From contig CASFSV010000005.1 in NCBI GenBank assembly GCA_949297415.1, positions 1-64,000 on the forward strand: 64,000 nt of DNA. The letters are read 5' to 3'. The notes beneath the pieces are model-generated. The model did not search any database and was not told the DNA's origin. It was given only the letters and a program-made list of their open reading frames with translations. The position numbers were made by a program, and so were the translations under genes. This document shows positions 50,394 through 59,357 of this stretch, piece by piece; position 1 is the first letter of the stretch; every line of letters starts with the position of its first letter. Source of the stretch: an uncultured Alphaproteobacteria bacterium. Its GTDB lineage: Bacteria; Pseudomonadota; Alphaproteobacteria; RF32; CAG-239.

Positions 50394-52535
50394 ATGAGTG
50401 ATCTTTTGCATCAATTAGCGGAAAAGTTGGGTATTAGTACTAGCTTTACTTATGGCGGCGGTGTGATTAAAACTAGTGTTGCCAGTGACGATTTGTTACG
50501 CTTTTTTATTGAGAGTTTAGGGTATGGTGCTAAAAATGATGCGGAAATACAACGCTCTTTGGAACGTTTGGAGAAAAAACGTTGGCAAAGAGCAATGGAT
50601 GCTATTTATGTGGTTACAAATGATAATCCAATTATGGATATTGTGTTGCCCCAGAAAGAAGTTGAGGGAGGAATTGAGGTTTATGTGGCACCTGAAGGAC
50701 AAGATGATTTTCGTGTGCTTAATGTTGCCGTAAACCAGACGGAAACACGTCAGGAAGGGCGCGTTCTTTATGTTAAAGAGCAACTACGTGTTTGTGATAG
50801 TCTTGATTTTGGTTACTATGATATAAAAGTTAAAACATCTAAAGCTGAATATAAAACTTTGTTGGCTGTTGCACCTCAGAAATGCTTTGCTATGGATACA
50901 AAAGGTAAAAATAAATTGTTCGGTTTTGCCGTACAACTTTATTCGCTCAAAAGTAAAAGAAATTGGGGTGTCGGCGATTTTTCTGATTTGGAAAATATGA
51001 TTGATTTATTGGCAGACAGTGGGGGCGATGTTATTGGCTTAAATCCTCTTAGTGTGTTGTTGCATGATTATCCTGAAGCTGCCAGTCCGTATGCGTCAAT
51101 CAGTCGTTTGTTCTTAAATCCGATTTACATAGATGTTGAAAAAGTACCTTTTTATGAGACTTCTGATAAAGATGAAGCGGCAGTTAATGCTGCTCGCGAA
51201 AAAGAAACGATTGATTATACAACTGTTTATAATGCTAAAATTAAAGCGTTGCAGAATATCTTTGAACGAGTTAAACAAAATTCGGCTTCAGACTATGCAA
51301 AAGAGTTTCAAAAATTTAAAAAAGCAGATAGTGGTGAATTGAGCCGTTTGGCTGTTTTTCAGGCTTTGTGTCATGCCAGATGTTTGGCGGATGAAAGAAC
51401 TGCTAAGAAAATAAATGAGTTGCTTTCTTCATCTTTGGGAAGCGATGTTGAAAAATTTGCTCATAAACATGCGGCGGAAATTGATTTCTTTAAATTCTTG
51501 CAATTTGAGGCGGACAGACAGTTGCGCTTGGTTGAACAGAAAATTAAAGAGAGAAATTTGGCTATCGGTTTATATCGAGATTTGCCGGTAGGGGTTTCTA
51601 AAGATAGCGCGGAAGTTTGGAGCGATAGATATCTCTATGTGCAAGAAAGTGGAGCCGGAGCTCCTCCGGATAGTTGTTTTCCTACTGGTCAAAAATGGGG
51701 TTTGGGGGCGTTTAATCCGTTTGAACTTAAAGAACGTTGCTATAAGCCGTTTATTCGTATTTTAAGAGCAAATATGCGTTATGCCGGTGCTCTTAGGGTT
51801 GATCATGTAATGGGATTGTCTCGCCTTTATTTAATTCCTGATAAAGGCGAAGATGGTACTTATTTGGCTTATAATGTTCAAGATATGTTTAATATTTTGG
51901 CTTTAGAGAGCTATTTGAACAAATGTATTGTGGTAGGGGAATGCATTGGTAATGTTGCTGATGGTTTTAAGGAAATGTTGACGGAGCGAAATATTTATTC
52001 TTTAGGTGTTTTGTGGAATGAACGTAGACAGGATGGTTTTTCATTTAAAACTCCTAGTGAGTATGAACATCTTTATTTTGCTTCTGTCGGAACGCATGAT
52101 ATGCCGCCTCTTAAGGCTTGGTGGTTTGGAACGGAAATCGGTCTGATGAAAGATTTGAAGATGTTTACTCCTGATGAGGCGGATGCGGCTTATAAATGTC
52201 GTGAACATGAACGTTGGCTTTTGCTTAATGCTTTGGATAATGAGGGTGTTTGGCCGGAAGATAAAAGAAGACAAGGGGATTATCTTTTTGGCGAAGGGTA
52301 TCCTGAAGGAATTGAAGAGGCTGTTCACGGATATATGGCTAAATCAAATAGTGTGGTCTTTATGTTGCAGCCGGAAGATGTTTTTCAATCAATGCGTATT
52401 CAAAACCTTCCGGGAACGGATATTGATAAATATCCAAACTGGCGTACAAAACTTCCGGTTGATGTAGAAGATATGCAAAATAGTGAGGCATATTATCGAA
52501 ATATCAACGTGGTTAAAAAATGGCGCTCTTTATAA
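50394..52535 (+). CDS. malQ: 4-alpha-glucanotransferase
   Basis: Amylomaltase (GH77) that transfers maltooligosaccharides between alpha-glucan chains. N-terminal extension of ~165 residues (as in the long proteobacterial type), then GFAVQLYSLKSKRNWGVGDF, GLNPLSVLLHDYPEAASPYASISR, RDLPVGVSKDSAEVW, nucleophile Asp in GALRVDHVMGL, Glu in VVGECIGNV, Asp in GTHDMPPLKAWW. About 713 residues, normal. GGGAG lies 6 nt before ATG 50394 (ATG 50391 also possible). Last gene of the glycogen operon. Confidence 0.94.
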   Translation: MSDLLHQLAEKLGISTSFTYGGGVIKTSVASDDLLRFFIESLGYGAKNDAEIQRSLERLEKKRWQRAMDAIYVVTNDNPIMDIVLPQKEVEGGIEVYVAPEGQDDFRVLNVAVNQTETRQEGRVLYVKEQLRVCDSLDFGYYDIKVKTSKAEYKTLLAVAPQKCFAMDTKGKNKLFGFAVQLYSLKSKRNWGVGDFSDLENMIDLLADSGGDVIGLNPLSVLLHDYPEAASPYASISRLFLNPIYIDVEKVPFYETSDKDEAAVNAAREKETIDYTTVYNAKIKALQNIFERVKQNSASDYAKEFQKFKKADSGELSRLAVFQALCHARCLADERTAKKINELLSSSLGSDVEKFAHKHAAEIDFFKFLQFEADRQLRLVEQKIKERNLAIGLYRDLPVGVSKDSAEVWSDRYLYVQESGAGAPPDSCFPTGQKWGLGAFNPFELKERCYKPFIRILRANMRYAGALRVDHVMGLSRLYLIPDKGEDGTYLAYNVQDMFNILALESYLNKCIVVGECIGNVADGFKEMLTERNIYSLGVLWNERRQDGFSFKTPSEYEHLYFASVGTHDMPPLKAWWFGTEIGLMKDLKMFTPDEADAAYKCREHERWLLLNALDNEGVWPEDKRRQGDYLFGEGYPEGIEEAVHGYMAKSNSVVFMLQPEDVFQSMRIQNLPGTDIDKYPNWRTKLPVDVEDMQNSEAYYRNINVVKKWRSL

Positions 52536-52565
52536 ACGTATTAGTAAGTATTTTGTAAGATAATT

Positions 52566-52600
52566 AATATCGGGCGGAAGTGACTCTTCTGCCTGATATT
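52566..52600. repeat. Long inverted repeat after malQ without a T run
   Basis: ATATCGGGCGGAAG and CTTCTGCCTGATAT form a 14-pair stem (one G-T) around a 5-nt loop. No T run follows in either direction, so a rho-independent terminator is doubtful; it may protect the mRNA end. Confidence 0.55.
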
Positions 52601-52634
52601 GCGTATATTAAATAGAGATAAATGGGATGGTAAT

Positions 52635-54161
52635 ATGCGGGCATTGCTGAAATTAGATTGGAAAAATTTGATGACAAAACTTTGGGTGAGATTGACTTTG
52701 GTCGCATTGGGCTTAAATCTTATTGCCGTTTCTGTTTTGTATGCTTTTATGACGGCGCACGTGCCGACGCAAAACGGGGATAATATTGAGCATATTCATT
52801 CCAGTTTCTTAATTGCTCAAGGACAGGTTCCGTATCGCGATTTTTTCCAGCATCACAACCCGCTTATGTGGTATTTGTTTGCGCCTCTGGTTAATTTGTT
52901 TGCATATAACGCTACAGTTACTGAAGTGGTTTGTTTGATTTCGCTATTGGTATGTTTGAAATCTGCGGTATATGTTTATAAAATCGGAAGTGAGTTTTTG
53001 TGTGATAAACGCTGGGCTTTAGTTATGGCAGCGGCGATTTTAGCTCCGAGTTATAAATTGTATGCAGTTGATTTTCGCCCTGATAACTATATGATTTTTG
53101 CTTTGATGGGAGGAATTTATTATTATTTTTCATATTTGAAAGAGCATCGTTCCTCCTCTTTGATTGTTGCGTTTGTTTGGTTCTTTCTGGCTTTTATGTT
53201 TGCTCAAAAAGCCGTTTTTCCGTTGTTTGTTTTGGGATGTTCTGGGCTCTATTTTTGGTATGTTAAAGATATTAAAACAACTGATTTGCTTAAAGCTTTG
53301 ATCTTACCGATTATTGGATCCGGATTGTTTGTGGCATATTTATACTACTATGATATGTTTGGATTGTACTACGCTTCTAATTTTACGTTTAATCTGAATT
53401 TGGTTAACGGATTTGATATGAATAAAATTGTAGAGTTGCCTCCTTTTATGGCGGTGCTTGTTTGGATTGGTGTTGCCGGAATGTTGGCGGCGTGTTTTTC
53501 TAAAAATAAATATTGGTTACTTGTGGCTGTTTTGTTTGTGACTGAACTCGTTCAACGTAAATTCTATTTTTCACCTTATTCTTATTATTATTGGTTGTTG
53601 GTTTATTTTGCTGCTCTTTGCGGGGTACCTTTGTTGGCTCGGTTGACTTTTAAAAATACTTTGTGGTTATGGTGTGCTATTGTTGGGTTGTATTTTGTTT
53701 TTTATAAAGCTTTTGTCTTTCAGATGGAAGTTGTTAAAGCTCAATCAGAGCGTAAATATCTGCCTGACTATATTACCAGAAGTATTACTCCTTGTGACTA
53801 TGTTTTTAATGGCGATGGCATGATGTATAATCTTTTTGGTAAAGATCCAGCTTATTATTGGCAACTTATTGGGCAGTTAGATGTTATCGGTGAACAGACT
53901 GGAATAGCTCCTAAACCTAAGATTAATGAGCTTATTGTGCGTCTTAAACCTAAATTTGTTTATGGCAAAAGCTATTTTAATAAATTTTCTGATGAGAGCG
54001 GAAAAATGGAAATCGTTCATTATGTTGATAAGGATATTATTAACACTTTTTATGAACCAACACGTTTTACGTCTGTGTATAAGTTAAAACCAGAGTTTGA
54101 TAAACGGCACTGTGTTTATGACGCATTAACCGGGCAGTGGCGATTTCAAGCTAAAAAATAG
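52635..54161 (+). CDS. Membrane glycosyltransferase, GT39/PMT_2-like
   Basis: An integral membrane protein of ~508 residues with about 10 hydrophobic segments. The first extracytoplasmic loop reads GDNIEHIHSSFLIAQGQVPYRDFF followed by QHHNPLMWYLFAP, typical of GT-C enzymes (ArnT/PMT_2) with an acidic residue in loop 1 that coordinates metal and lipid-linked sugar donor. Donor and acceptor are unknown; lipid A or surface glycan modification is usual. I use ATG 52635, as the TTG at 52599 precedes a weak GGGATGG Shine-Dalgarno. No partners nearby. Confidence 0.75.
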   Translation: MRALLKLDWKNLMTKLWVRLTLVALGLNLIAVSVLYAFMTAHVPTQNGDNIEHIHSSFLIAQGQVPYRDFFQHHNPLMWYLFAPLVNLFAYNATVTEVVCLISLLVCLKSAVYVYKIGSEFLCDKRWALVMAAAILAPSYKLYAVDFRPDNYMIFALMGGIYYYFSYLKEHRSSSLIVAFVWFFLAFMFAQKAVFPLFVLGCSGLYFWYVKDIKTTDLLKALILPIIGSGLFVAYLYYYDMFGLYYASNFTFNLNLVNGFDMNKIVELPPFMAVLVWIGVAGMLAACFSKNKYWLLVAVLFVTELVQRKFYFSPYSYYYWLLVYFAALCGVPLLARLTFKNTLWLWCAIVGLYFVFYKAFVFQMEVVKAQSERKYLPDYITRSITPCDYVFNGDGMMYNLFGKDPAYYWQLIGQLDVIGEQTGIAPKPKINELIVRLKPKFVYGKSYFNKFSDESGKMEIVHYVDKDIINTFYEPTRFTSVYKLKPEFDKRHCVYDALTGQWRFQAKK

Positions 54162-54195
54162 GTTGGCTTTATGTATATTTGTTGTGCTATTAAGC

Positions 54196-54222
54196 TTGTT
54201 TTAAATAAAAAATTGCTATAAT
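54196..54222 (+). promoter_or_regulatory. Possible promoter of the anchored disordered protein gene
   Basis: TTGTTT at 54196-54201 and a perfect TATAAT at 54217-54222; the spacer (15 nt) is short. Confidence 0.5.
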
Positions 54223-54267
54223 GTTTCAAAAGATAGATGATACTGACTATTTATTTCAGGAGGAAAT

Positions 54268-55497
54268 ATGTCTGAAGGTAAACAAAGAAGTGGTATTTTT
54301 AAATTTTTGTATATAGTGCTTAGTATTGTCACTTTTCCGATATTTATGATATTGTTTATTTTGAGACATCCCTTTTGGATATTGTTTTTGTTGTGTTTGG
54401 CAGCGGGGGGAGTTGCTTATTATCCACTTAGTCAGGGAGTTAAACCAGAGGAAGTTATTTCTTGGTATCAGAAAAAGTATCAAGATATTAAATTTGAAGT
54501 TGTTACTAATGCGGTAGAAAGCGGTAAAACTGATTTTATTCCTCAGGCAATTGTTGATGAAGTTGTTAAAACGAAACAGAAAATGGAAGAGGATAAGGAA
54601 GAAGCTGCTCGTCCAAAAAGTGAAAACTATAATGAAAATATCAGCAGAGATAAAAAGGTTGAAGAAGTTAAACAGGATTTGAAAAAACGTAAGAGTGGAT
54701 TTAAGAGAAAAGGTTCTGCAAATGATGTGAACAATGCGAAGAATAGCAGTGAAAATTTGCAGAATCCTGCAAATGATACAGAGGAACAAAAATCAGATAC
54801 CTTGACATTGGATGTTGAAACTTTATCTGGTGGCGGTTTAGCAGGGGTGTTAGGTATTGCAGCAGATAATGAGCAAAAGCAACCTCAGTCTGTGTCTACT
54901 TCTGAAGTGCAAGAAAATAATGTGAGTGTTTCTGCTCCAGGCGTTGTGGGGAAAAATGATTTGGATGTTTTAGAACAGCCAAAGACTTTGTCTCAAAAAG
55001 AGAATATTCCGTCAAAATCTGAAAAAATGGAAGTGTTTACACCTTCTCGTGATGAAAGTGGTGTAATACCACAGTCTCCATCTACGGAGAAAGTTATTCC
55101 TTCGTTGTTGCCGAATAAAGTTGAAGATGTTTCAGCAAAGGTAGAACAAGCGGTGGAGAACAGTTCTGATGATGCAACTGTACCGACTTTATTGTTGCAA
55201 GAGGATAAAGTGGTTTTGTCTGGTGACGTACTGGTTAAAGATACAGAAAAGAGAGAGGGGGGGAAAAGTTTGAATACTAATCAAGGTGAAAAACTTTCTC
55301 CTCAAATACAAACTCAACAACAAGTTCGATCACAACCAGCTGTTGTTACAGAGGGAAATGATGTGCCGATGTTGCTTCCTAATACACCGTCAGTAGATAA
55401 TGAGGCTAAAGAAAATGAAGCAGAAAAAGCGTCTCAGTCACAACCCGTAGATGATATTTTTTCTGATGAAGATTTTGAAGATTTGAAATTGTTTTAG
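54268..55497 (+). CDS. Membrane-anchored protein with long disordered tail
   Basis: A 409-residue protein I cannot assign. Two adjacent hydrophobic segments near the N-terminus (FLYIVLSIVTFPIFMILFIL and PFWILFLLCLAAGGVAYYPL) anchor it. A helical charged region follows (KTKQKMEEDKEEAARPKS, KVEEVKQDLKKRKSGFKRK), then ~240 residues of low-complexity Ser/Gln/Glu/Val sequence with recurring short motifs such as PTLLLQ, VPMLLP and PSLLPN. It ends in an acidic tail (DDIFSDEDFEDLKLF). Strong AGGAGG Shine-Dalgarno. Its stop overlaps the convergent RHH gene by 4 nt. Possibly an envelope scaffold; that is inference. Confidence 0.55.
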   Translation: MSEGKQRSGIFKFLYIVLSIVTFPIFMILFILRHPFWILFLLCLAAGGVAYYPLSQGVKPEEVISWYQKKYQDIKFEVVTNAVESGKTDFIPQAIVDEVVKTKQKMEEDKEEAARPKSENYNENISRDKKVEEVKQDLKKRKSGFKRKGSANDVNNAKNSSENLQNPANDTEEQKSDTLTLDVETLSGGGLAGVLGIAADNEQKQPQSVSTSEVQENNVSVSAPGVVGKNDLDVLEQPKTLSQKENIPSKSEKMEVFTPSRDESGVIPQSPSTEKVIPSLLPNKVEDVSAKVEQAVENSSDDATVPTLLLQEDKVVLSGDVLVKDTEKREGGKSLNTNQGEKLSPQIQTQQQVRSQPAVVTEGNDVPMLLPNTPSVDNEAKENEAEKASQSQPVDDIFSDEDFEDLKLF

Positions 55498-55718
55498 TCA
55501 GATTGTTTGGTAATTTTTTCTAAGAGTTTTTTTAATACATATAGTCTTAGAGCTGAAGATAAATTTGGGTTAGTTCGAGTTTCGTCTATTTCAGTTATTA
55601 GTTGTTTGATAGATAGATTTTGTTCTGCGGCTAATTTGCAGAGTTCTTTGTAAAACTCTTCTTCCAACGAAATACTCGTTGCGTGTCGGTGGGCAATTTC
55701 CACAGAATATTTTCGCAT
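55494..55718 (-). CDS. Ribbon-helix-helix protein (RHH_4 type)
   Basis: A 74-residue protein of the alphaproteobacterial RHH_4 family: HATSISLEEEFYKELCKLAAEQNLSIKQLITEID, then R-x-x-PNLSSALRLYVL, exactly the family layout. RHH folds bind DNA as dimers. It overlaps the sspB stop by one base (TAATG) and is probably co-translated; the pair is common in alphaproteobacteria. Confidence 0.85.
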   Translation of the reverse strand: MRKYSVEIAHRHATSISLEEEFYKELCKLAAEQNLSIKQLITEIDETRTNPNLSSALRLYVLKKLLEKITKQSD

Positions 55719-56182
55719 TATTTTTTCTTTCTGAAACTATCAAAAGAAATAATCTGTGCACTTTCTCCTGAAACTTTCTTTTCCGGTTCTAAGTCTTCTA
55801 ATGAATGGACATCGCCGTTTTCGTAAAAAGAAAAACTTAATCCAAATTTAGCGTAAGGGTCTGCAAAGTATGTAATCGAATCGAACGGTATTACCAGTGT
55901 TTCTAATTGACCGCCGAAACTTAATGAAACAGAGAAACTTGTATCGTCAACGCTTAGATTGGAGTATTGATGTTGTAAAACAATCGTCATACTATCAGGA
56001 TATTGTATTCTTAGATTATTGGGAACTATGGCTCCGGGATAAGAAGTTTTGAAAGTGATGTAAAAATGATTCTCCCCAGGTAAACCTTGAAATTCAGCAA
56101 TCTTTAAAGCTTCAATCACTACTTGTTTTAAAGATTTTTCTATCAACTTGTCATAGTTTATTTCATCTACAAATTCTGTCAT
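55718..56182 (-). CDS. sspB: SspB-family ClpXP adaptor (alphaproteobacterial type)
   Basis: A 154-residue protein like the alpha-type SspB, which binds ssrA-tagged proteins and hands them to ClpXP. Seen: INYDKLIEKSLKQVVIEALK, LPGENHFYITFKTSYPGAIVP, LRIQYPDSMTIVLQHQY and a strand-rich body with VIPFDSITYFADPYAKFGLSF. The C-terminus ends IISFDSFRKKK, resembling the short ClpX-binding tail of this family. The gene lies directly downstream of ssrA on the same strand (about 40 nt after its terminator) and upstream of the RHH gene. Confidence 0.85.
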   Translation of the reverse strand: MTEFVDEINYDKLIEKSLKQVVIEALKIAEFQGLPGENHFYITFKTSYPGAIVPNNLRIQYPDSMTIVLQHQYSNLSVDDTSFSVSLSFGGQLETLVIPFDSITYFADPYAKFGLSFSFYENGDVHSLEDLEPEKKVSGESAQIISFDSFRKKK

Positions 56183-56212
56183 TCTTAAGGCTTTCTTTTC
56201 TTATCCATTTAT

Positions 56213-56245
56213 ACAAAATGAGCCGTTCTGTTGCTAGGTGGCTCA
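56213..56245 (-). terminator. Terminator of ssrA (minus strand)
   Basis: On the minus strand GAGCC (56244-56240) pairs with GGCTC (56224-56220), followed by ATTTTGTAT. The loop is long, so the stem is only moderate. Confidence 0.5.
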
Positions 56246-56523
56246 AACCCCACTTTCGACTAACCATAGTTAAAAGAATTTAATTTGTTGCTTTGCCTTA
56301 TGCAGCTACAGCAACCGGTGCAAAATTATCATTTGCGTTTATTTGTTTTGAACCGATAACGGTGGTATCTCACCGAATACAGCTCTATATCTTTACTATA
56401 CACTGTCTAACCTGTTTCACCCCCTTAAATGTTTTGGTGGAGGTGCCGGGTACCGCCCCCGGGTCCAATATATCTATTTCATACGGCTTTTCGTATCATA
56501 GTTTGCAGTTGCCTGACAAACTT
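56220..56523 (-). ncRNA. ssrA: Permuted two-piece tmRNA (ssrA), tag ANDNFAPVAVAA
   Basis: Transfer-messenger RNA for trans-translation. On the minus strand the acceptor piece comes first and ends in encoded CCA (CACCTCCACCA, 56445-56435); a stem CCGGG / CCCGG with a 7-nt loop lies just before it. After a ~10-nt spacer the coding piece begins GGGGGTG (56424-56418), which pairs with CACCTCC as the acceptor stem. The reading frame at 56336-56298 encodes ANDNFAPVAVAA then TAA. This order is the hallmark of alphaproteobacterial permuted tmRNA, cut into two pieces after transcription. End points are estimates. Confidence 0.9.
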
Positions 56524-56528
56524 CTTTT

Positions 56529-56557
56529 AGTATAGGGATTCTTTTTTTTAAATTCAA
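56529..56557 (-). promoter_or_regulatory. Promoter of ssrA
   Basis: On the minus strand TTGAAT (56557-56552) and TATACT (56534-56529) with a 17-nt spacer; start expected near 56522. Confidence 0.65.
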
Positions 56558-56677
56558 GTTTTATCGTTAGCTACCTTTTTATTTTTGAAAAAAATGTTCT
56601 TTTTGTTTTTAATTAAGCTTTTATTTAGTAATGGAGTGTTATTTTACTTAAAAGTGTAATTTTTTTTAGAGGGAACA

Positions 56678-59260
56678 ATGACTGAAGGTGTTAATCAACC
56701 CTTGGTATTGAGAAAAAATAGTAGGTCAAGTCGGTTTGCAAGTTGGTCTGGTGATGCTAACCGTTTTTATGATAAATTTTTGCGCGCCTTTTATCTCTTT
56801 TTGTTGTTTGCGATTGATTTGATTATGTTTATTTATTCCATCAATGCAAAGTTGATTGAAAATGGTGTGTTTAATCAGGCGGTGCTTCTGATTTTTGCCG
56901 GCTTGTTTGCCTTTTTCTTTGTGTTGATACTCTTTTTATCTTTCTCTAAAAATATTCAAAATTTTGTTTGCGCATTTTTTACAATGTTGATTGTGGTTAT
57001 TTTCTTTAATCAATTTGCGCTTTTTAATGTCGATACATTTATTGAGAAGTGGTTGGAGACAAAGGCCAGTTGGCTTACTTTTATTTGTATTATACCGTCT
57101 TCGTGGTTATTGGGTTTGCTTATCGGGGTAGTCATCTTTTTTGCTTTTCGCTCTACTTATGCGATGCTTTTTGTGACTTCTGTATTGCTGTTTGCCGGGA
57201 TTATCGGTGTTCAGAAAAATGAATTCTTGCCTATGGCAAAATCGGAATATAGCGAAATTAAATCTTTGGGAAATAAAAATCCTACGGAACGAAAAGGTAA
57301 TTTGGTATATTTTATGTTGCCTAAGTTTCCGTCTTATCAGTTGTTGAGTAATGTTCGCGATCATAATTTTAGAGAACTTCGGGATTTGATGGTTGGTTTC
57401 TATGCGGTTAATAATTTTGAAATCTATCCGAACGCTTTTGTTAAAAAAGATGATACTGTCAGTAATATGATTGATATTTTTAATCAAATTGATTATACAA
57501 GTTCGGCCAGTGGTAATCGTGCTTATTCCGAGTTTATCAATAATTGGGATTTTATTCATGGCGGATTGGATTATTTTAGTCTTGAGGAGAATCGTTTGTA
57601 TGACTATTTGAAAGAAAATGGTTATGCAATCAGTACTTACGCTATGCCAGGATTTAATACGTGTATTAAATCCGGTTCAATGGATACTGATAGATGTGTT
57701 ATTAAAAATTACAAAACAGTGACTTTTTATGATAGTGCTAAAACGATTGAACAAAATGTTTATACGTTGATTGCAGAATGGTTGCTTAGCATTAAAGATA
57801 ATAATTTAAAATCAGTGGCGAAAATGTTTGCCAATATGTCTCCTTTAAAAGGTATTAAAGTTTCTGCTGAAAATAGAAGAGTGTCTTTGGAGGGGGCTCC
57901 TGAACTTGTTGATCTTGTAGCAGATGACTTTGCTCAGGATAAAGGTGGACAAATTTATATGATTTATGTTGATTTGCCTTCTGATATTTATATCTATGAT
58001 GAGTTTTGTAATGTTAAACCGAGAAAAGAATGGGTGGCGCTGAAAGATAATTCTATTCAAAATGGCGGTATTGATGAGAAACGTAAGGCTTATGCTGATC
58101 AAGCTAAATGTCTTATCGGTAAATTACAAGAGTATATGGATGTGGTTAATGCCAATTATAAAAATGCAAAAACAGATGTCATTGTTCAAGGGGTCAGTAC
58201 TATTCGCGATTTGGCTGGTATGATGGTGGGAAGATATGGCAATTTTGTAAAAGATCAGTTGGTTAATTTGGCTATACGTAAAGGTAAAAGACCTAAGTTC
58301 TTAATCAATGCTAATATTTGTTTGGCGAGCGATTTTACTAAGACGCTTATTCGTTATCAGGATTATTGTTATTCAATTGATAATATGAAACTTAAGACAG
58401 ATGAAGCTCTTAGCTTAAAACAAAATCTTATCAATAATTCTATTATTCGCGGAAGTAAAATTTCTAATATTGCGGCTAATTATCGTGATTGGTATGAGGA
58501 GTATAAGCTCAATAGTAAATCTTATCAGGATCGGATAAAAAAACAACAGGAGCGTTTGCGTAAATTGGAACAAACAGAAAATGTTCAGCATGAAGAAGCT
58601 GATGTTTCTCCTAAAAATAAATCTAGCAGAATTCATAATAGCAACATTTTTGTGCCGACTGATGATTTGATTTTGGAAATGGATGAAAAGGGGGAAATCC
58701 GATCACTGTCTCGTCAGTTTGAGAAAAATGCTCGTGATGGTGCGATAATGATAGTTCCTGCTGAAGAGGCGGCTGTAACAGAACCTGTCGCTCAACCGAC
58801 AGAGCCGGTTGCTGCTCCGGCAGTAGCAGAACCTGTAACTCAGCCGACAGAGCCGGTTGCTGCTCCGGCAGTAGCAGAACCTGTAACTCAGCCGACAGAG
58901 CCGGTTGCTGCTCCGGCAGTAGCAGAACCTGTCGCTCAACCGACAGAGCCGGTTGCTGCTCCGGCAGTAGCCGAACCTGTCGCTCAACCGACAGAGCCGG
59001 TTGATACTCCGGCTGTAACAGAACCTGTCGCTCAACCGACAGAGCCGGTTGCTGCTCCGGTAGTAGCCAAACCTGTAGTTCAATCGACAGAGCCGGTTGC
59101 TACTCCAGCAGTGACAGAACCTGTAACTCAGCCGACAGAGCCAGTTGCTGCTCCGGCTGTAGTCGAACCTGTAACTCAACCGACAGAGACAGTGGATGTG
59201 CCTGTGGTACAATCAGAAAAATCAGATACAGCAGATGATATTTTACAACTTTTGCCATAA
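56678..59260 (+). CDS. Large membrane protein with extracytoplasmic domain and 16-residue tandem repeats
   Basis: An 860-residue protein. About five hydrophobic segments occupy residues ~33-180 (FLRAFYLFLLFAIDLIMFIY, LIFAGLFAFFFVLILFL and others). The following domain (~185-620) has a buried strand NLVYFMLP, then YPNAFVKKDDTVSNMIDIFN, which recalls alkaline-phosphatase/sulfatase-fold transferases such as PbgA or LTA synthase, but the nucleophile and metal ligands are not evident, so it would be degenerate. A charged coiled coil (~605-650) follows. The tail (~702-845) has nine EPVxQPTEPVxxPxVx repeats. AGAGGGA Shine-Dalgarno. Function unknown; the fold call is tentative. Confidence 0.55.
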   Translation: MTEGVNQPLVLRKNSRSSRFASWSGDANRFYDKFLRAFYLFLLFAIDLIMFIYSINAKLIENGVFNQAVLLIFAGLFAFFFVLILFLSFSKNIQNFVCAFFTMLIVVIFFNQFALFNVDTFIEKWLETKASWLTFICIIPSSWLLGLLIGVVIFFAFRSTYAMLFVTSVLLFAGIIGVQKNEFLPMAKSEYSEIKSLGNKNPTERKGNLVYFMLPKFPSYQLLSNVRDHNFRELRDLMVGFYAVNNFEIYPNAFVKKDDTVSNMIDIFNQIDYTSSASGNRAYSEFINNWDFIHGGLDYFSLEENRLYDYLKENGYAISTYAMPGFNTCIKSGSMDTDRCVIKNYKTVTFYDSAKTIEQNVYTLIAEWLLSIKDNNLKSVAKMFANMSPLKGIKVSAENRRVSLEGAPELVDLVADDFAQDKGGQIYMIYVDLPSDIYIYDEFCNVKPRKEWVALKDNSIQNGGIDEKRKAYADQAKCLIGKLQEYMDVVNANYKNAKTDVIVQGVSTIRDLAGMMVGRYGNFVKDQLVNLAIRKGKRPKFLINANICLASDFTKTLIRYQDYCYSIDNMKLKTDEALSLKQNLINNSIIRGSKISNIAANYRDWYEEYKLNSKSYQDRIKKQQERLRKLEQTENVQHEEADVSPKNKSSRIHNSNIFVPTDDLILEMDEKGEIRSLSRQFEKNARDGAIMIVPAEEAAVTEPVAQPTEPVAAPAVAEPVTQPTEPVAAPAVAEPVTQPTEPVAAPAVAEPVAQPTEPVAAPAVAEPVAQPTEPVDTPAVTEPVAQPTEPVAAPVVAKPVVQSTEPVATPAVTEPVTQPTEPVAAPAVVEPVTQPTETVDVPVVQSEKSDTADDILQLLP
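58781..59212 (+). repeat. Nine in-frame tandem repeats of 48 bp
   Basis: Each copy encodes 16 residues of the form EPV-[AT]-QPTEPVAAPAVA. The first four or five copies are almost identical in nucleotides; the last four have diverged (Lys for Glu, Ser for Pro, D-T or V-V variants). The total is 432 bp with no spacer, inside the gene at 56678-59260. Confidence 0.9.
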
Positions 59261-59304
59261 CTGTAAATCTTGCGAATAAAGATACTTAATGATTGAAAAA
59301 ATTA

Positions 59305-59341
59305 GCCTATCATTGTACAAAAATGGTAGGTTTTATTTTAT
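59305..59341 (+). terminator. Rho-independent terminator between the repeat protein gene and yejE
   Basis: CCTATCATT (59306-59314) pairs with AATGGTAGG (59322-59330), followed by TTTTATTTTATT. It lies inside the in-frame extension of the yejE reading frame and argues against starting yejE at 59289. Confidence 0.75.
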
Positions 59342-59357
59342 TGGGGCAAATCTAACA

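Noticed and set aside
56293-56535. 80-codon plus-strand open frame over the ssrA gene
   Set aside because: The region is explained by tmRNA on the minus strand with acceptor stem, CCA and tag frame.
58703-59212. 169-codon minus-strand frame made of Cys/Arg/Leu repeats
   Set aside because: It is the antisense of the 48-bp repeats, and its repetitiveness comes entirely from them.
58781-59212. CRISPR-like periodicity
   Set aside because: Repeats are contiguous, coding and without unique spacers; no cas genes are present.
59289-59357. N-terminal extension of yejE
   Set aside because: A rho-independent terminator lies within it and YejE proteins begin near the ATG at 59358.
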